From NCBI GenBank assembly GCA_011503125.2, contig WWBZ02000022.1, positions 3,844,001 through 3,908,000 of the forward strand: a stretch of DNA of 64,000 nt, in the 5' to 3' direction. Position 1 is the first letter of the stretch. Each line of letters starts with the position of its first letter. The notes under the pieces were generated by a model. It worked only from the letters and a program-made list of their open reading frames with translations. It searched no databases and was not told the origin of the DNA. Positions 1 to 12,420 of this stretch are shown here, piece by piece. The position numbers and the translations under genes are program-made. The stretch is from Botryosphaeria dothidea. Lineage: Eukaryota; Ascomycota; Dothideomycetes; Botryosphaeriales; Botryosphaeriaceae.

Positions 1-693
1 ACCGACTTCGCTGTCTTCCTGTGGCCCGTCAAGACGCTGTGGCAGATCCAGCTGCCGCTCCTCCACCGCTGCAGCCTCGTCGTCGCCTTCGGCATCGGCT
101 GCCTCGTCTGCGTTGCCGGTGTCGTGCGCGCCTGGTACATGGAGGTCTACTTCGCCTCCGACGATCCATACTGGAAGGCTGCCATGCTCTGGGTCATTGT
201 GAGTGTGGAGGGAAATTTCGGTATTGTGTGTGGGTGCTTGCCGACGCTCAAGCCACTCGCGAAGATGCTGTTCCCGCAGTTCTTTGCGAGCAGAAGCGAT
301 TTGGCGGCGGATAAGGAGGTCGAGCTTGCGGAGCGCGAGGTCGGCTCTGAGGACTCGTCGGAGCGAGGGGAGGTGGTGGTGGTGGAGTTCCCGTTCGGCA
401 ACATCAGTAATCCGGGGAGGAGCGGTGATGGGACCGTCGTCGACGCGGAAGCCAAGGAAGGGAAGAAACAGTCGCTAGAAGCTCGTGTACGGAGAAGGAG
501 AGACGATGATGTTTGGGCGGAGGTGGATACAAGGTTGCCGGTGAGCGGGTTCACGATATTGCAGACGGTGACACTACACGATAGCAGGCGGAATTCTGTG
601 GACGTTGGGAACCGCCACTCCGCGCAGTCCGCCCTTTCGGCTCGGTCACTGGAGGATGACAGCAGTAGTGAAGAGCACATATTGAAGCCATAG
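1..693 (+). CDS. PTH11/SAT4-like fungal rhodopsin-domain membrane protein, 3' part
   Basis: The reading frame is open from base 1 and ends in TAG at 691-693, so the N-terminal part lies outside the window. What is visible are the last transmembrane segments: a hydrophobic stretch starting FAVFLWPV, one around LVVAFGIGCLVCVAGVVRA, and one around AMLWVIVSVEGNFGIVCGCL followed by PTLKPL. The order WPVKxLWxIQLP ... WYM ... W(x)SVExNxGIxCGCLPTLKPL is characteristic of the fungal rhodopsin/SAT4 family that includes PTH11-like receptors (family knowledge). About 130 hydrophilic residues rich in Ser, Glu and Arg follow the last helix, as expected for a cytoplasmic tail. Ligand and signalling role cannot be read from this part. 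No intron is needed in the visible piece. Confidence 0.8.
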   Translation, partial: TDFAVFLWPVKTLWQIQLPLLHRCSLVVAFGIGCLVCVAGVVRAWYMEVYFASDDPYWKAAMLWVIVSVEGNFGIVCGCLPTLKPLAKMLFPQFFASRSDLAADKEVELAEREVGSEDSSERGEVVVVEFPFGNISNPGRSGDGTVVDAEAKEGKKQSLEARVRRRRDDDVWAEVDTRLPVSGFTILQTVTLHDSRRNSVDVGNRHSAQSALSARSLEDDSSSEEHILKP

Positions 694-932
694 ACGGGCT
701 GGTCTAAAGAGCGTAAATGAAATTGACATCTAATGAATGATGAAAAACTGTGTTTAGAAGTATGTCGACAGGAGTATGAACGGTTACAGTGACTTTCACT
801 CATCAAGGTTCATCGGTGCACAGTTTTCAAGGATTTCATTCAATGTACAACCAGTATCTGACCAGCCTATCAAATATATTCATCAGAAGGTAAACTTCCC
901 TCCCCCCCTGGTCCAATGGGGCCCAATTGCTT

Positions 933-2169
933 TTAGCCGAACATATTGACCGACGACCTCGCCGTAGCGCTGGTCTTCGGCCAGTTGTCCCAGTTAACGT
1001 CAAACAGGATGTTATCGTCACAGTCGCTTCCCAGCGCCGTGTTGTTGATGAAGCCCGGCTCCCAGTAGAAGATACCGGCGCCCAAGCCATCCGGAACATT
1101 GTTCAGCACATCAACCACCGCGCCAACCCAATCGCTCTGGCCCTGAGCAGAGACAGCAAAGTCGGCAGACAGGTCGACGCCGGAGCAGCTGGTCGGCCAG
1201 TCCGTCTCGGCGACGTACAGCGGCTTACCGTACGTGCTGGCGAGGGTGTTGAGGCTGCTCTGCAGCGCCGTCGTGGTGGCGGCCGTGTCGAAGAAGGGGT
1301 AGAAGGAGAAGCCGAAGACATCGACCATGTCCTGCGTGACGGTGCCCTCGTCGAACAGGCCCTTGAACCACCACGTCATGGTCGCCTCGTCCCAGCCGTT
1401 GTTCAGGTGGATCATGACCTTGGGCTTGGTCGCACCCGCGGTCACGGCGTCGTCGACGCCCGCGCGCGCGGCCGCCCACAGCGTGGCGAAGCCGGAAAAG
1501 TCATTGTGGGCGATCTTGCCGTCCGGGAAGAGCATGCCCTGGATGATCTCGTTGCCGATCGACAGGATGTCCAGCGTGACGCCTGCGTCAGAGAAGGACT
1601 GCAGCGTCGACTTGACGTAGGACCGCACCGAGCCGGCGAGATCAGAGGTGTCGAACGAGGTTGGCGTGGCCTGGTTGGAAGGGTCGGCCCATGTGTCGGA
1701 GAGATGCAGGTCGAGGTAGATCTTGTGGCCGGCCTGGGAGAAGCGCTTGGCGAGATCGAGGGTGTAGTCGAGGCCGTAGGCTTCGCCGGTCCAGAGTCTG
1801 AAATGAGGCTTCATTAGTTTTTTGCTACATCTTCTCCAGACATAAATTACGATGATCGAGACATAAAAGGTGGACAGGATTGTATAAGCGTTTGGTATCG
1901 GCTTCAACCACCCATACGTGGTGGATTGTGCAACGATGTTAGGATTGAATATTCAGCAAGACGTACCTCAGCCTGACGCTATCCATGCCACCGGCACCGA
2001 GGATATCTTCAATAGTGCTAGTTGAGCCGGACTCAGAAAGCCAGGTCGCACCCTGCTCCGTCTCCATGTATCCAGCGGACGACAGATCATGGCCCTTAGA
2101 AATAGCAGCAACACCGTGAATGGCACATGCCATCAACGGCAGAGAGTTGACGAAAGTCTTGGAAAGCAT
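933..2169 (-). CDS. Arabinogalactan endo-beta-1,4-galactanase (GH53), secreted
   Basis: Two exons, 2169..1967 and 1797..933 (355 aa), joined by a 169-nt intron (GTACGT..TTCAG) that joins LR to LWTGEAYGLDYTLDLAKR. The protein begins with a signal peptide (MLSKTFVNSLPLMACAIHGV). It is a single (beta/alpha)8 GH53 domain with the acid/base Glu in SIGNEIIQG and the nucleophile Glu in YVAETDWP, plus the family motifs DLHLSDTWADPS and HLNNGWD and the C-terminal GIFYWEPGFINN. Members cut beta-1,4-galactan side chains of pectin outside the cell, so a plant-polymer-degrading lifestyle is plausible. An in-frame ATG lies 33 nt upstream at 2202. I chose 2169 because it puts the signal peptide at the extreme N-terminus. 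The intron is longer than most here. Confidence 0.9.
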
Positions 2170-3685
2170 TTTGAGCGGTGCGTTAAAGCTTTCTATGAGC
2201 ACTTCTCAGATCAACTTTAGCGTGAGAGTAGAGAATCCTGAATGAGCGAATGTAGACGGCGAAAAGAGCGACAGAAAACAGTGCAGACGATGGTAGCCCT
2301 GTTTCGCAATGCAGTGACCAGACTGATAAAAAGACGAAACGTTAAACAGCCCACATAGCGTCAGCCGGGGCATGTGGGAGGAAGGCTTTTAAAGCCGAGC
2401 ATGGAATAGGGCGGCAATGGTGCATTGTGATACTACGGAGGCATGGTTCCGTTTCTCCCCCAAGTCAGCGGATATTATTATTTGCGGAGACGGAGTGACG
2501 GCTGGCGGTCTTGTGCATCAAGTAGGGAGAGGGGAAGGGTTGATCTTCGAAACAAGGCGTCGCGATCATCAGATGTACCCTGGTCGGAGAACGAAACAGT
2601 ATCGGGCCTGGTCCGAAACGGTCAAGAACCTGCGTTGAGGGGATGATCGGCGGGTTGCCGCACTGACGGTCGTCATGTTCCTCAGTCATACACTGAGGCC
2701 GGAAACCGTCGAGCTGATAGTGACGGTTTGAAAAAAATAAACAGTGGAGGCTTGGGAATGCGAAGAGACGTAAGAACTGCATTCATCCGGAACAGGCGAA
2801 GGGGAACATGTCAGCTGTAGCAGCCGTAGGCGGGCGGGAGATTTGCGAAGTGCCGGGCCAAGAATGGATCCGTTTCGCATCTAGAAACGTCGGGAGCCGG
2901 TCTTCATGTCCACAAGTGGTTCGTAGCTGGTCCGTTTATAGCATTAGGCTGACCTCTTCGCCTTCCAGCCGAACGTCGAGCTAGGAGTCCCGAATTCGCC
3001 GACCAACGATTCAATATTGCTCTGTGTGGAGCGGGAACGAGAACGAGAACGAGAACGAGACGGAGAGGCGTCGAAGCGCGTTGGCACGAGAAAGGATGTT
3101 TCAAGTCGAGGCCTCTCCTGGAAGAGAAAGCCTTCGTCCATCAATCAGCAGTTAAGCGAGCTCTTTAACCCCGACCGCATATATGGGTGTGCATATGGAA
3201 CGCCTTGACGTGCGATTACTGGAACGACTGAACCCATGAAGACGTTTAGAGAGCGTGCGATGCCACATCGGCTCAACTCCTCTTGTGATACACCCCATTA
3301 CGCCCTGGTTCAACATGCATGACACGCTCCGCAGAGCCGCGTACGCCTCTGAATAAAGAACAAGACTCGCCGAAAACCAACGCGTACTTTGCCTTCCTCC
3401 AGGCACCTCCGCGACGCGTAAGCCGGCTTCCCAGAAGAAAAGCGCCACCGAAAAGACCATGAGCGGTAGACATCGTGCATGCGCCATGTCCAATGAACAT
3501 GCCTTTGCCCTCTCTTCCAAACAAAGTGAAAGCGGTCGAACGATGAAAGAAAATGCCTATACCACGCCTCAACGATCCTATGTACTCTACACAGGGGCGC
3601 GCCCATCTACTAAACATCAAGGTAGCGCGCATGCTGACGTGACGACCTCCTTCTACACCCATTAGGCCACCGTGAAACGCCGCTC
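2170..3685. other. Intergenic region, about 1.5 kb
   Basis: This is the 5' flank of the galactanase gene and the 3' flank of the ARF exchange factor gene. Open frames exist on both strands (for example near 2465-2782 and 3152-3662), but they overlap one another, have no recognisable domain and resemble chance frames. A short GAACGA repeat lies at 3035-3060. I see no RNA gene. Confidence 0.5.
3035..3060. repeat. Hexanucleotide microsatellite (GAACGA)4
   Basis: Four perfect tandem copies of GAACGA plus two bases, in a non-coding stretch. It is short enough to be ordinary slippage. Confidence 0.8.
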
Positions 3686-6600
3686 TTACGCCTCCGTTTT
3701 CTCGTTGCTTCCGTCTTTCTTTTCCTCCGCATCTTTAGCATCCGCCTCTTCCTTCGCCTCGCTCTCCCCCTTCTTCTCCGCTGTCGCCACAGATGCATCA
3801 ATCGACGGCCTTGCACTTGCGTTGTGTGCCATACTCAACCGCTTTTGATAAACTCCACGCGCCCTTTTCTCCGCTTCCTCTGGGAACAATTCGGTCAGCA
3901 AGTTCGGCAGGAAGCGATCGAGTTTGGTCCACGTCTCGCGCCACAGTTCTTCATTTTCCGGCTTCTGGTCGGGCGGGACAAGATAACCGCCACTGGACAT
4001 GACAAGGAGAATGTTTTTGAGTGATTCCGGAACGGCTTCCTCCTGATGGCACCACCTGCGTTAGTAACTGAGAGATTTGAGAATAGGGGTTGAGGTTTCC
4101 GTACCAAGTTGTCACCCTGACCGCTGTTCATCAACCGATCCATAATGCTGAGGATCTTGACCCAGAGGTCCAGCATGCCTTCCCACTCCGACAGCGCTAC
4201 AAGGTAATGAAGGAAGATCTTGCAGAGTAGCGTCGCCGCCTGCACTCTGGTCTCGCCCATGCCACCGGGATCGCTCTGATAGACCTCGGGCTTGAGGAGT
4301 TGATTGATGAGCGGGAACAGCACTTCGCCAAATATCTTGGTCCATTCTTTGTGATCAGGCGAAGCAAGATCATTAGAGAGCAAGGTTCGTTGCAGCGAGC
4401 TCAGCGCCTGGTGTCTGATTTCCCGGCATGGGTTCAAGCATTGGTTCGTAAGACACTGGAAGATAGGTGACCAGTACGCATTCCAAGCTGCGCATGATTA
4501 GAAGTTGAGGTGTGGAGCAAGCGCGGAGCGGACTAACCTTCGTTGGTCTCAAGCTGAGACTGCTCGATAAATTGAGGGACACGGCTGGTCAACTGGAAAA
4601 TAATGGTCATGGCTTTTGAGCCTCGGAGAACGACTTCGTTAGTCCTGCAGAAGGTTAGTTTCAGTGGCATTACTTATTCGTGTAAGGACATACTGCGTCT
4701 TTTTTGGTTTCACACCCTTGCCTCTGCGTCTCTCTGCGTCGCCGCGTTGCTCCTCGATGGCACCGGCACTTCCTGCAGTAGCGAAGTCATTGAGAAGTGC
4801 TATCGCCGCCTCGTAATTGTCTGCGCAGATTCCTGAAGGATTGGCGTTGATCAGGCTCTCAGCAACCCGGAAAACATCCGCAGCCACTTCCGGCAAAGCA
4901 TGAAGCGTGCGTAGCAATGTCCAGAAATCTGGCGAGTTGACCAGTTCGTTGCGCAGACTAACCGGTCCATTCATACAATCCAACAAGCCCTTGAGTAAAG
5001 TTGGTGCAGTCTGCTTCAGAACCTCCTGATCAAAGGTAGCAAAGTTGTGCAAGATTACCGGGGCGCGAATGTAGTCATGATCGTTGCTACCCCGCAGAAG
5101 CTTCAGCAAATAGTAGACCGTTCGTGACAGAACAACGGGATGGACGTTGTTGTCGCGAAGGACTGTCTGCAAGGCGTCTGCCACACTCTTTCCAAGCTTC
5201 TCAACCGTTTCCGCATCTCTTAACGCAACAATGGTGGCCAGTTCTAGTGCGAATACTAGGGATGGATCGTACTGCGAGCCTTGAGTTCTTGCTTTGCTGC
5301 CATTTGGCCGCAGCGGGCTGGGTGCGGGGAGGTCAGGTTTTACAGTAATGACGCGGGGCGAGGAGTCCTCGGGTATCTGAGCAAGAAGCGAATCTAAAAG
5401 AGACTGCAGAGCCTCAATAGGCGTGCGGCTAGGCACATCAGCAAGTGCTTTTGGGTCGCAGAAGAGGGCTCTTACCTGATATTTGCAAAGAGCTCCGGAA
5501 GATCGCACGAGTTGATACAGTCCACCGTGCAAAGCGTGTATTCTATCTCCGCGTCCGAAGGCTCCGGGGGCTCGTCATTTGCAAAGCTGAAGATAGAGGA
5601 AGCAAAAGTAGAGAAGAGACTGGTCTCATTTTGTCTCTGCTCGCGGTCGATGACTTGCGCCGGATTTTGGAGTGGGATAGCAGGAAGCTCAAGAGAGTTG
5701 GGTATCGATGAGAAAGACGAGGGTATAAGAGAGTTGATGAATAGATTGAGCATGACACGCACGAGCTGTTCAACACGTCAGCAACCTTCGGATGAATGCA
5801 GCGTCTGGAAAAGCTTACCTGATTCCACCCATCCCTGATGAATGCTTCGTTGCCATTGACGATGCGGAAAAGCAAGACAGTAGCCAACTGAGCTCTATCA
5901 TCACGACCAAACCTAACAGCCGTTTCGCTGACCATTATCTTCTCGCTCTTCTCGTTAGCCTGAACCTCGGTATTTAGCGAGGTGCTCGGTGGGACATCCG
6001 GAGCCAAGGTGCTGATCTTGCTCAAACAGAAAATGATCCGATCAAGGCAGTCGCTCAGACCATGCTTCGCTGCGATTTGAGCACACTGGTAGAAACCAGT
6101 AACCACACGCGAGAATACTGCATCATCCGATGCCGACATGAACACAAAAGAAAGGGTGGCCAAAACTGGCTTCCAGGTGGCAGCGAACATCTCTGCATCG
6201 AAGACGTTGGTGTCGCAGATGACTACATCCGTTGTGGTCTGGACCTTCATCTGGAGCTCCTTCCAAGCATAGTCGTAGGCGTGCTTGTTGTCGTGCTCTT
6301 CTGGGAGAATTATTTCCCGAGTCTTGATGGAGTTGTAAATCTCTTCAAGATACTCAATTGGGAAGTCTTGCCCACCATTCACACCGCGCAAATTGCGGGC
6401 AAAGTCCTCGAGAGCCATGCGTTTCTGAGCCTTGAGGTTCGGGTTGTGCTGATCAGTATTCAACATAATGATGGCATAAGTCAAGACGTAGACGGAGTCT
6501 CTGTCTGCTATGCCCTCTGGGGGCTTCTCTCCGCAATACTTTGCAGCGAATTCCGTAACGATCCGTTCGATAAGCTGTGACTCTCCCGGAAGGCGGAACG

Positions 6601-8807
6601 TGTTCAGGAGCTGACGCAATGCCTCATCAACTCTTTGTCCAGAAAAATCGAACATTTTCATAAAGGAAGCCAAGATTGCCTCATTTTCCTTCTTGGAAAT
6701 GAATTCACCAAGAACCTTCTTGTCCAACCTGGTTGTTCCCTGAATGAACTTTGCGATTGACTGCGGGTTGTCCGGGTCGTCGATGATACCTTGGGACACC
6801 AGATAAGCAATTCCTCCCTTTGGCTTCTCATTGAACTTCTTGGCCCCACGGATAATGATCTTTTTCTGCTCCCTTTGTCTCTTCAACTCCTCAACGTTGG
6901 GGAAGCCTTCTGTTAGCGGTTCATCCTCCATGCGATCCGCTATGGTCTGAATGAAGCTAAGCAGAGCATCGAGACACAACGGTGGGACATTCGTCGTGCT
7001 CCAAGTGGCCGAGTCCGGGAAGGCATTCCGGGATAGCAGCCCGATCATATCCATGCACAGATCGCTCCGATCTACCTCGCAATCGTAGTTGACGAATAGC
7101 TCGACCATGAATGAAGGTATTCTGCACAGAGCACCCACACTCTCCACCATTGCCTCCCTTGCATCAGGTTTCCTGGCACCACCTTCCAATCCTAGTCTTT
7201 GCCTATCCTTCACCGGCACTGGAGTGGACCTTCCACTGTTCGAGCCGGACTGTGGAGCAGGCTTGACCAAGCTTGGAGCTTGGGGGACGCCTTCATAGAG
7301 CGCGGGGTCAATGTTGGGTTCCTGGGGTATGTCCACGCGAGGGAACAAGCATGCGACAAGATAAGAAAGAAAGAGTTCTTGCTGAAGCTTCAGGACACCT
7401 CTGCAAGTTGCCAGCAGGGTATATGCGACCCTCAGCGACTCGTTTAGCACTGCAATGTTCTCAGAGCGAACGAGTTGGAAGAGATGACGGCAAAGAGTGT
7501 CCTTTGCCAGGGATGCAAGGCTTGGATGGCTAGCAATAGATGGTCCTGCAACCTCAAGGGCAACGTCGACGATCCGCAAAGCCATGATCCTCATCGTGTC
7601 ATTGTGCTGACGATCATCGGGGTCGAGAAGATCCACCAGAACGCGGAACAGTTCTCGAATGGACGGAAGAGAGTACGGCTTGATGACCTGCTCTTCCTCG
7701 GTTTCTTCCGCCAGAGGGAGGTGCAGCTGGCTCCCATTAGGGATTCCACTGTCCTCACTGCCATCCGGCGCCTTCTCCAGACTCGTGGACGATCGCGATC
7801 CTTCCGGGACGCTTCCAGGCACGGCCAACGACTCTCCGTTCGCAGAGGGGTCCATTTTGACGGCATCCATGTCATCTTTGGTACTCTCTTCTAGAGCTCC
7901 GGGCTCATCACCTGCCTCAATTTCAAGGTGTTTTAGTCTCTCGAAAATTACCTGGCACATAGTCACCATAGCAATCTCTGCAGATCGCCGCAGCACTTCA
8001 GAGAGTCGAATCTGACAGCACATGCTCAAACCCGTCTCCATCATTTCGCACACACTCTCGTCGCTCAATATGTCTCCGGCCGGGCCTGATATCATGTTCT
8101 CCATGAGCTTTAATATCCGGAGAAGCACAATCTCGTCGGCGGCGGTATCGGTAGCCTCGAACCGACAGTGAGTGATGGCGGAGGAGAGCAGTTGCATGGC
8201 CAAGGGCAGCCTAGGAGAGTCCCGGCCGATGATGTTGTAGGAAAGGAACTTCGTGATCGCAATCAGAGCCAGCGATGTAATGGGCGCTGACGTCGACGAC
8301 GAGCGAATGACCTGCAGGAACGGATGGAGTAAGGCGGGCGTGTCGAAAGTGCGAATGTCTGCGACCATATCAGCGGAAGCCGTCCTGGATCTTCGGCGTC
8401 ACGCCCATACCTTTGCAGCCCTTCAGGTCGCTCCGCAGGCGGGTGAAGGCCGACATAAGGGGATTATCCTGCATGCTCTTCCCCTTCTTGCCGCGGAGAC
8501 CCCATCTGCCAGCGAGAGCGTCGTCGCCGGTTCCCAACTTTATGCTGGCGGCATTGCCCTCACCCTTCTCAATACGCTGTATGGCCAGCGGCTTCGCAGC
8601 GCCGCCACCGAGTATGGCGGACACGGAAGACTGGGCCCAGCGCGCATGCTTGCGCATGGCGGAGGTGACGGTGATGCATTCTGTGACGACGAGCGCGATC
8701 GGATCAATCGAGGCGGATATGGCGCGTGTGCGCGGGTGAAACTCTTGCGCGCCATAGAGGGCTGCCTGCGTCGAGGAGTCTGCTTGGTCGCTGCCATCGG
8801 CGGTCAT
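3686..8807 (-). CDS. GEA2: ARF guanine-nucleotide exchange factor, Gea1/Gea2 (GBF1) type, Sec7 domain
   Basis: Seven exons: 8807..8411, 8358..5819, 5765..5476, 5428..4694, 4644..4538, 4487..4105, 4042..3686, total 4809 nt (1602 aa); introns are 47-62 nt. The product activates ARF GTPases at the early Golgi to drive COPI coat assembly. The N-terminal DCB region starts with SIDPIALVVTECITVTSAMRK. The Sec7 domain is at roughly residues 632-819, with FRLPGESQ holding the catalytic glutamic finger (about E725) and the second motif AIIMLNTDQHNPN. HDS-type helical repeats fill the C-terminal half. The 52-nt first intron turns KGCK|DIRTFDTPALL into the family's usual sequence. The length agrees with Gea/GBF1 rather than the larger Sec7/BIG group. 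The C-terminus is a Lys/Glu/Ala-rich tail. The symbol is assigned by type; yeast has two paralogues. Confidence 0.93.
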
Positions 8808-9638
8808 GGTTGCTGAGCTTGGGCGGCAGGCAAGGCAGAGGCAGAGGACCGGGAGGTGGTGATGCGTAGCGAAGGGCTCGTCCCGGCTCGTTCACAGCTG
8901 AGGGGTGTTCAAAAGCTCAGCTTCCCATGGTCGAATGGTCGGGAGTAAGACAGCGTGGGCCGTGGGCGCGTGGTAGATGCTCAGCTATCTCGCGTTTTTG
9001 GTCAAAGCTTACCTGATGGATGAAAGCGGGCAAAGTCCGCCGCGACTGGACACATGGCCTCGCCAAGATCTCCACCTCTAACCACCTCCCGACTTCCGCT
9101 CGGAACATTCGCCGAACTAGTTAAATTTTACTTGTTACCATTGGCCTTGCCGAGTGTTCTTACAATTCCGCGCACAGTTCTTCAATAGATGATCATCCCC
9201 TGGGGAGTCAAGGAAACGCCCTGACTCCCCTATATGTACATCTTTGTTCGGACAATATTTCAACTCGCTACGTGCTCTCTCGAGCCCGCAATACTGATTC
9301 CACTGACCACTTACAGTCGCCGGTGCAGACAAGCATCGGCACCGCCCTTCGGGATTCCGAAAATCTATTTTATGTACACCCATCTTCCACAAACGCCGGC
9401 AGACCTCGTTATACCACTCAGAGCAACCGTCACACATTTGTGGTCTTCCTCGTTTCCACCTTGCTTGTTTCAAACCCAACCGATTAACTCCAGATGTGCC
9501 CAGCGCGTGTCCCAAATCGGCAGAGAGTGCTTCAGTGCACAGCTTCGAACCGCAATGAAAGAAAACTAGTGAATGCCAAATGTTTGGTAACAATTACAAA
9601 ACTCTGAACGGTATATGAAAGCTAATGTCCCTGAGTAT
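8808..9638. other. Intergenic region, about 830 bp
   Basis: Holds the presumed promoter of the ARF exchange factor gene and the 3' flank of the mannosyltransferase gene. A 152-codon minus-strand frame at 9135-9593 begins with TTG, not ATG, and shows no domain, so I do not call it. Confidence 0.5.
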
Positions 9639-11618
9639 CTACTCGAGAGGGTCTTTGATCTTCTTGACAGCACCTTTGTCGCCGCTGTTCACACTATGTC
9701 CACGTCAGTCAATCATCCATTAACCAATAACTACGGTGAACTTACTGAGGAGCATCCGCCTTCTTCTCTCCTGTGATCTCATTCCGGTCCTTCTTCTTCG
9801 CTGCCTCTTCTCTCTCCTTCTTCTCGGCTTCCAGCTTCGCGTGCGCTGCTTTAGCCCGTTCCACGGCGTCCTGGTTCTTCTTGTTCTGCTCTTCTTTGAT
9901 TTTCTCGGCTTTGGCCTTGGAAACCTCAGCATGGTGCTTGTCCGAGCTCTCATGTTTCGGCGAACTATCCTTGGCAGAACTGTCTTTGGGTGGACTGTCC
10001 TTCGTCGATTGGTCCTTCGTCGAACCGTCCTTGGCTAAGCTGTCCTTAGAAGTTTTGTCCGTAGATCCCTCCTTATCAGACTGGTCATTCTTTCCGTCCT
10101 CATTTTCCATGTACTCAGTCTTGGCCATGTTCCTGATATCGGCTTTGTCCTTGTCCCATTGCTCAGCAGGATCTTCAAACTGGTCCTTCAACCTTTGTAG
10201 GCGATCCTCCTTTTCTTTCTCTTCTTTCTCCTTTGCCAGTCTTTCCTGTTCCATCTCCTCCATATGTCGGATATCATCAACACTAGGCTCGTAAAGATGC
10301 CAAATGGTATAGTGCGGAAGGCCAACCACGGAATATTTCATCCTCTTTGCCATCTAGTACAGGATTAGCACATGTTGAGAGAATATCGCGGCTAAACTTA
10401 CCTTTCCGAACCCTTCGGTCTCAGCGTGTTTTTCAAAACTAAATGCTGGGAAATGTACACCGGAGCGGAAGACTTTAGCCTTGGCCAGAATACTAACACC
10501 GCCAACGCCGTCAATCTCCATCTCCATGTCCGGGTCTCCGTATGGGTCGCGCAGATATGCAAGATGCGGACGCCAGGTAGCGTATTCCGCATAGCCCTCC
10601 ACGATGACAGCATCCTCATCAAGCGTATCAGCAAGAGCGAGGGCGGTTTCGGATTCTTGCCAAGAATTAAGATCGTAAGGTTGCTCTCCGCCGAGCCAAT
10701 CGGGGAGTGGTCGCCACACATCTGCCATGAGTTAGTCCATCGAGAAGCGGTAGTGCGATGTTTCGAGACATACTTGGCACAATGATATCCTTATTATGGC
10801 GCATAAGGTCCTCCAGAATTGTGAATGGGGCAGTCTCCACGTCTACGTCGCGCCAATAGACCCAGCTGTGCGTAGGTCGCAGAGCTGCGCTGAGGAGCCA
10901 ATTACGTGCCTGAGCCATCGACTTTCTTCTTCCCGCCTGCGCGGCAAAGCCGTGCCTGCTCTCGACATCCTGATTGACCTTCTGGCCGAAATCCTTCTCC
11001 ATGATGGAGATCTCTCCAAACTGTTGTGTCGGGTCCTCATTGGCCTGCAACTCTTCCAAAAGCTCCGAGAGTAGCTCAAGGGTATTATCTTTTGAATCTC
11101 CAACCAGGAAAGCCAGATCAATGAAATTGTGTGGATATGTCAGGTTTCGCAAATGGCCGAAGAACATAGGCAGATGCGGCGCTGCATCTCTCAGCGGAGC
11201 GCAAAGCAAAATGCGCTCTTCTCTTTCCCATCCACGCGCAGTGCCTTGAACATTATTGAGGTCGTAGTAGCGTACCGTCTCGAGCTGGAAATCGGGCGCA
11301 GCGGTAAAGAGACCGAGGGTTAAAACAGGGCCCACGGCGGCGCGGAAGCCCGACGAGAACAGGAAGAGGGAGACAACTACAATAGCGGCGAGAAGGCCTA
11401 TTCTGATGAGTAGTTGGCGACGTCGTCGCAGCGCAGGTGTTGAACGCGGCTGAAACCTGCAGAGACGCCATGTCAGCACAACGGTGTGTATTCCCACGAG
11501 GGTGAAGTGCGCACTTGTGGGGCTCTATGTGGAAGGTCTGCTGTCCGCCCGTGCTGTAGCCAGCATAACCGTTGGCGAAGCCGTGGCGGTGCATCGTTTT
11601 GCCATGAAGAGGTAGCAT
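9639..11618 (-). CDS. anp1: Anp1-family Golgi mannosyltransferase (GT62, mannan polymerase subunit)
   Basis: Five exons: 11618..11515, 11456..10774, 10721..10402, 10353..9746, 9693..9639, total 1770 nt (589 aa); introns 48-58 nt. Type II membrane protein: short cytoplasmic N-terminus, one membrane anchor at about residues 50-72 after a run of Arg, then a lumenal catalytic domain. Typical Anp1/Van1/Mnn9 features are the start of the domain (ERILLCAPLRDA), the metal-binding DxD in YWRDVDVE, and VPNVWRPLPDW made by splicing. The family builds the alpha-1,6 mannan backbone of N-glycans in the cis-Golgi. After the catalytic domain come about 200 residues of Lys/Glu helix and a degenerate Ser/Lys/Asp repeat not usual for the family. 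The last exon encodes only 18 residues, ending KDPLE. An in-frame ATG at 11831 would add 71 residues, but the shorter start fits a type II anchor better. Confidence 0.88.
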
Positions 11619-12420
11619 CCAGACGACGGAGGTCTTCGAGATCTGACCGCCGGGCGGCTCAGGAGGTTTGGATTGGAGGGCCAGCCACCTCCAAGACCGC
11701 GAAAGCTCGGGGCGCAATTGCGGGAGACGCGGGGTGTTGGATCGGGGCGATGCGATCGCCAGGCGGTCGGGTGGATTGTGGGTGAGGTCGTGGCGGAGGA
11801 GCTGCGGTTGCGTATCCACGGGTTCGACCAACGGCCAAGGTGGCTCGTTACAGAGGCAGATCCGCAGGGATTCCGTTTAGCTCAATGCCGTCCCGCTGCC
11901 GTTCCCTGCCGTTAGCCCAAACGTCGCAGCCCAGAGCGAGGATGGATCGCAGAGTCGAGGGCGCTGCAGCTGATTCTTGCTGCGAAGTGTCCAGAAGCGT
12001 ACGCAGGAAAGGGTCCCCCTTGGCTGCGGCGATGGTGGCTGACAAGCCCGCTGTTGCAGCATCAACGCGATACGAGATAGACGCGGCGATCCTGCCATTT
12101 ACACGCCCAAGTAATCGTGCCTCAAACTGACTTTTGCAAATTCGTAGCCGACACAGGCCGAAAGCCTGTTCATTTTCTCGCGCGCCGACTGTACGTAGCG
12201 AATTGATTTAATCCAATCAACATGATGACCAGCAAAGCCCTTATCGTAGCTAGTTCTCGGTTGTCCTTCATTCCGCCGTCCAGGGCCTCGCCGTCAGCAT
12301 TCCTCCCTAGGTCCAGCCCTCGTGTGCCTGCGCCAAAACGCCTTGCAGCCAACCAGCCAGTCACGCCCAAATCCCAAATTAATGCACACAGTTCCCATTT
12401 TGGCCCCTATCGTAATCATC
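11619..12420. other. Intergenic region, about 800 bp
   Basis: 5' flank of the mannosyltransferase gene and 3' flank of POLD4. Only short overlapping frames with no recognisable product; no RNA gene seen. Confidence 0.5.

Noticed and set aside
9135..9593. 152-codon minus-strand frame with several Cys
   Set aside because: First codon is TTG, the Cys spacing matches no zinc-binding pattern, and no splice extension improves it.
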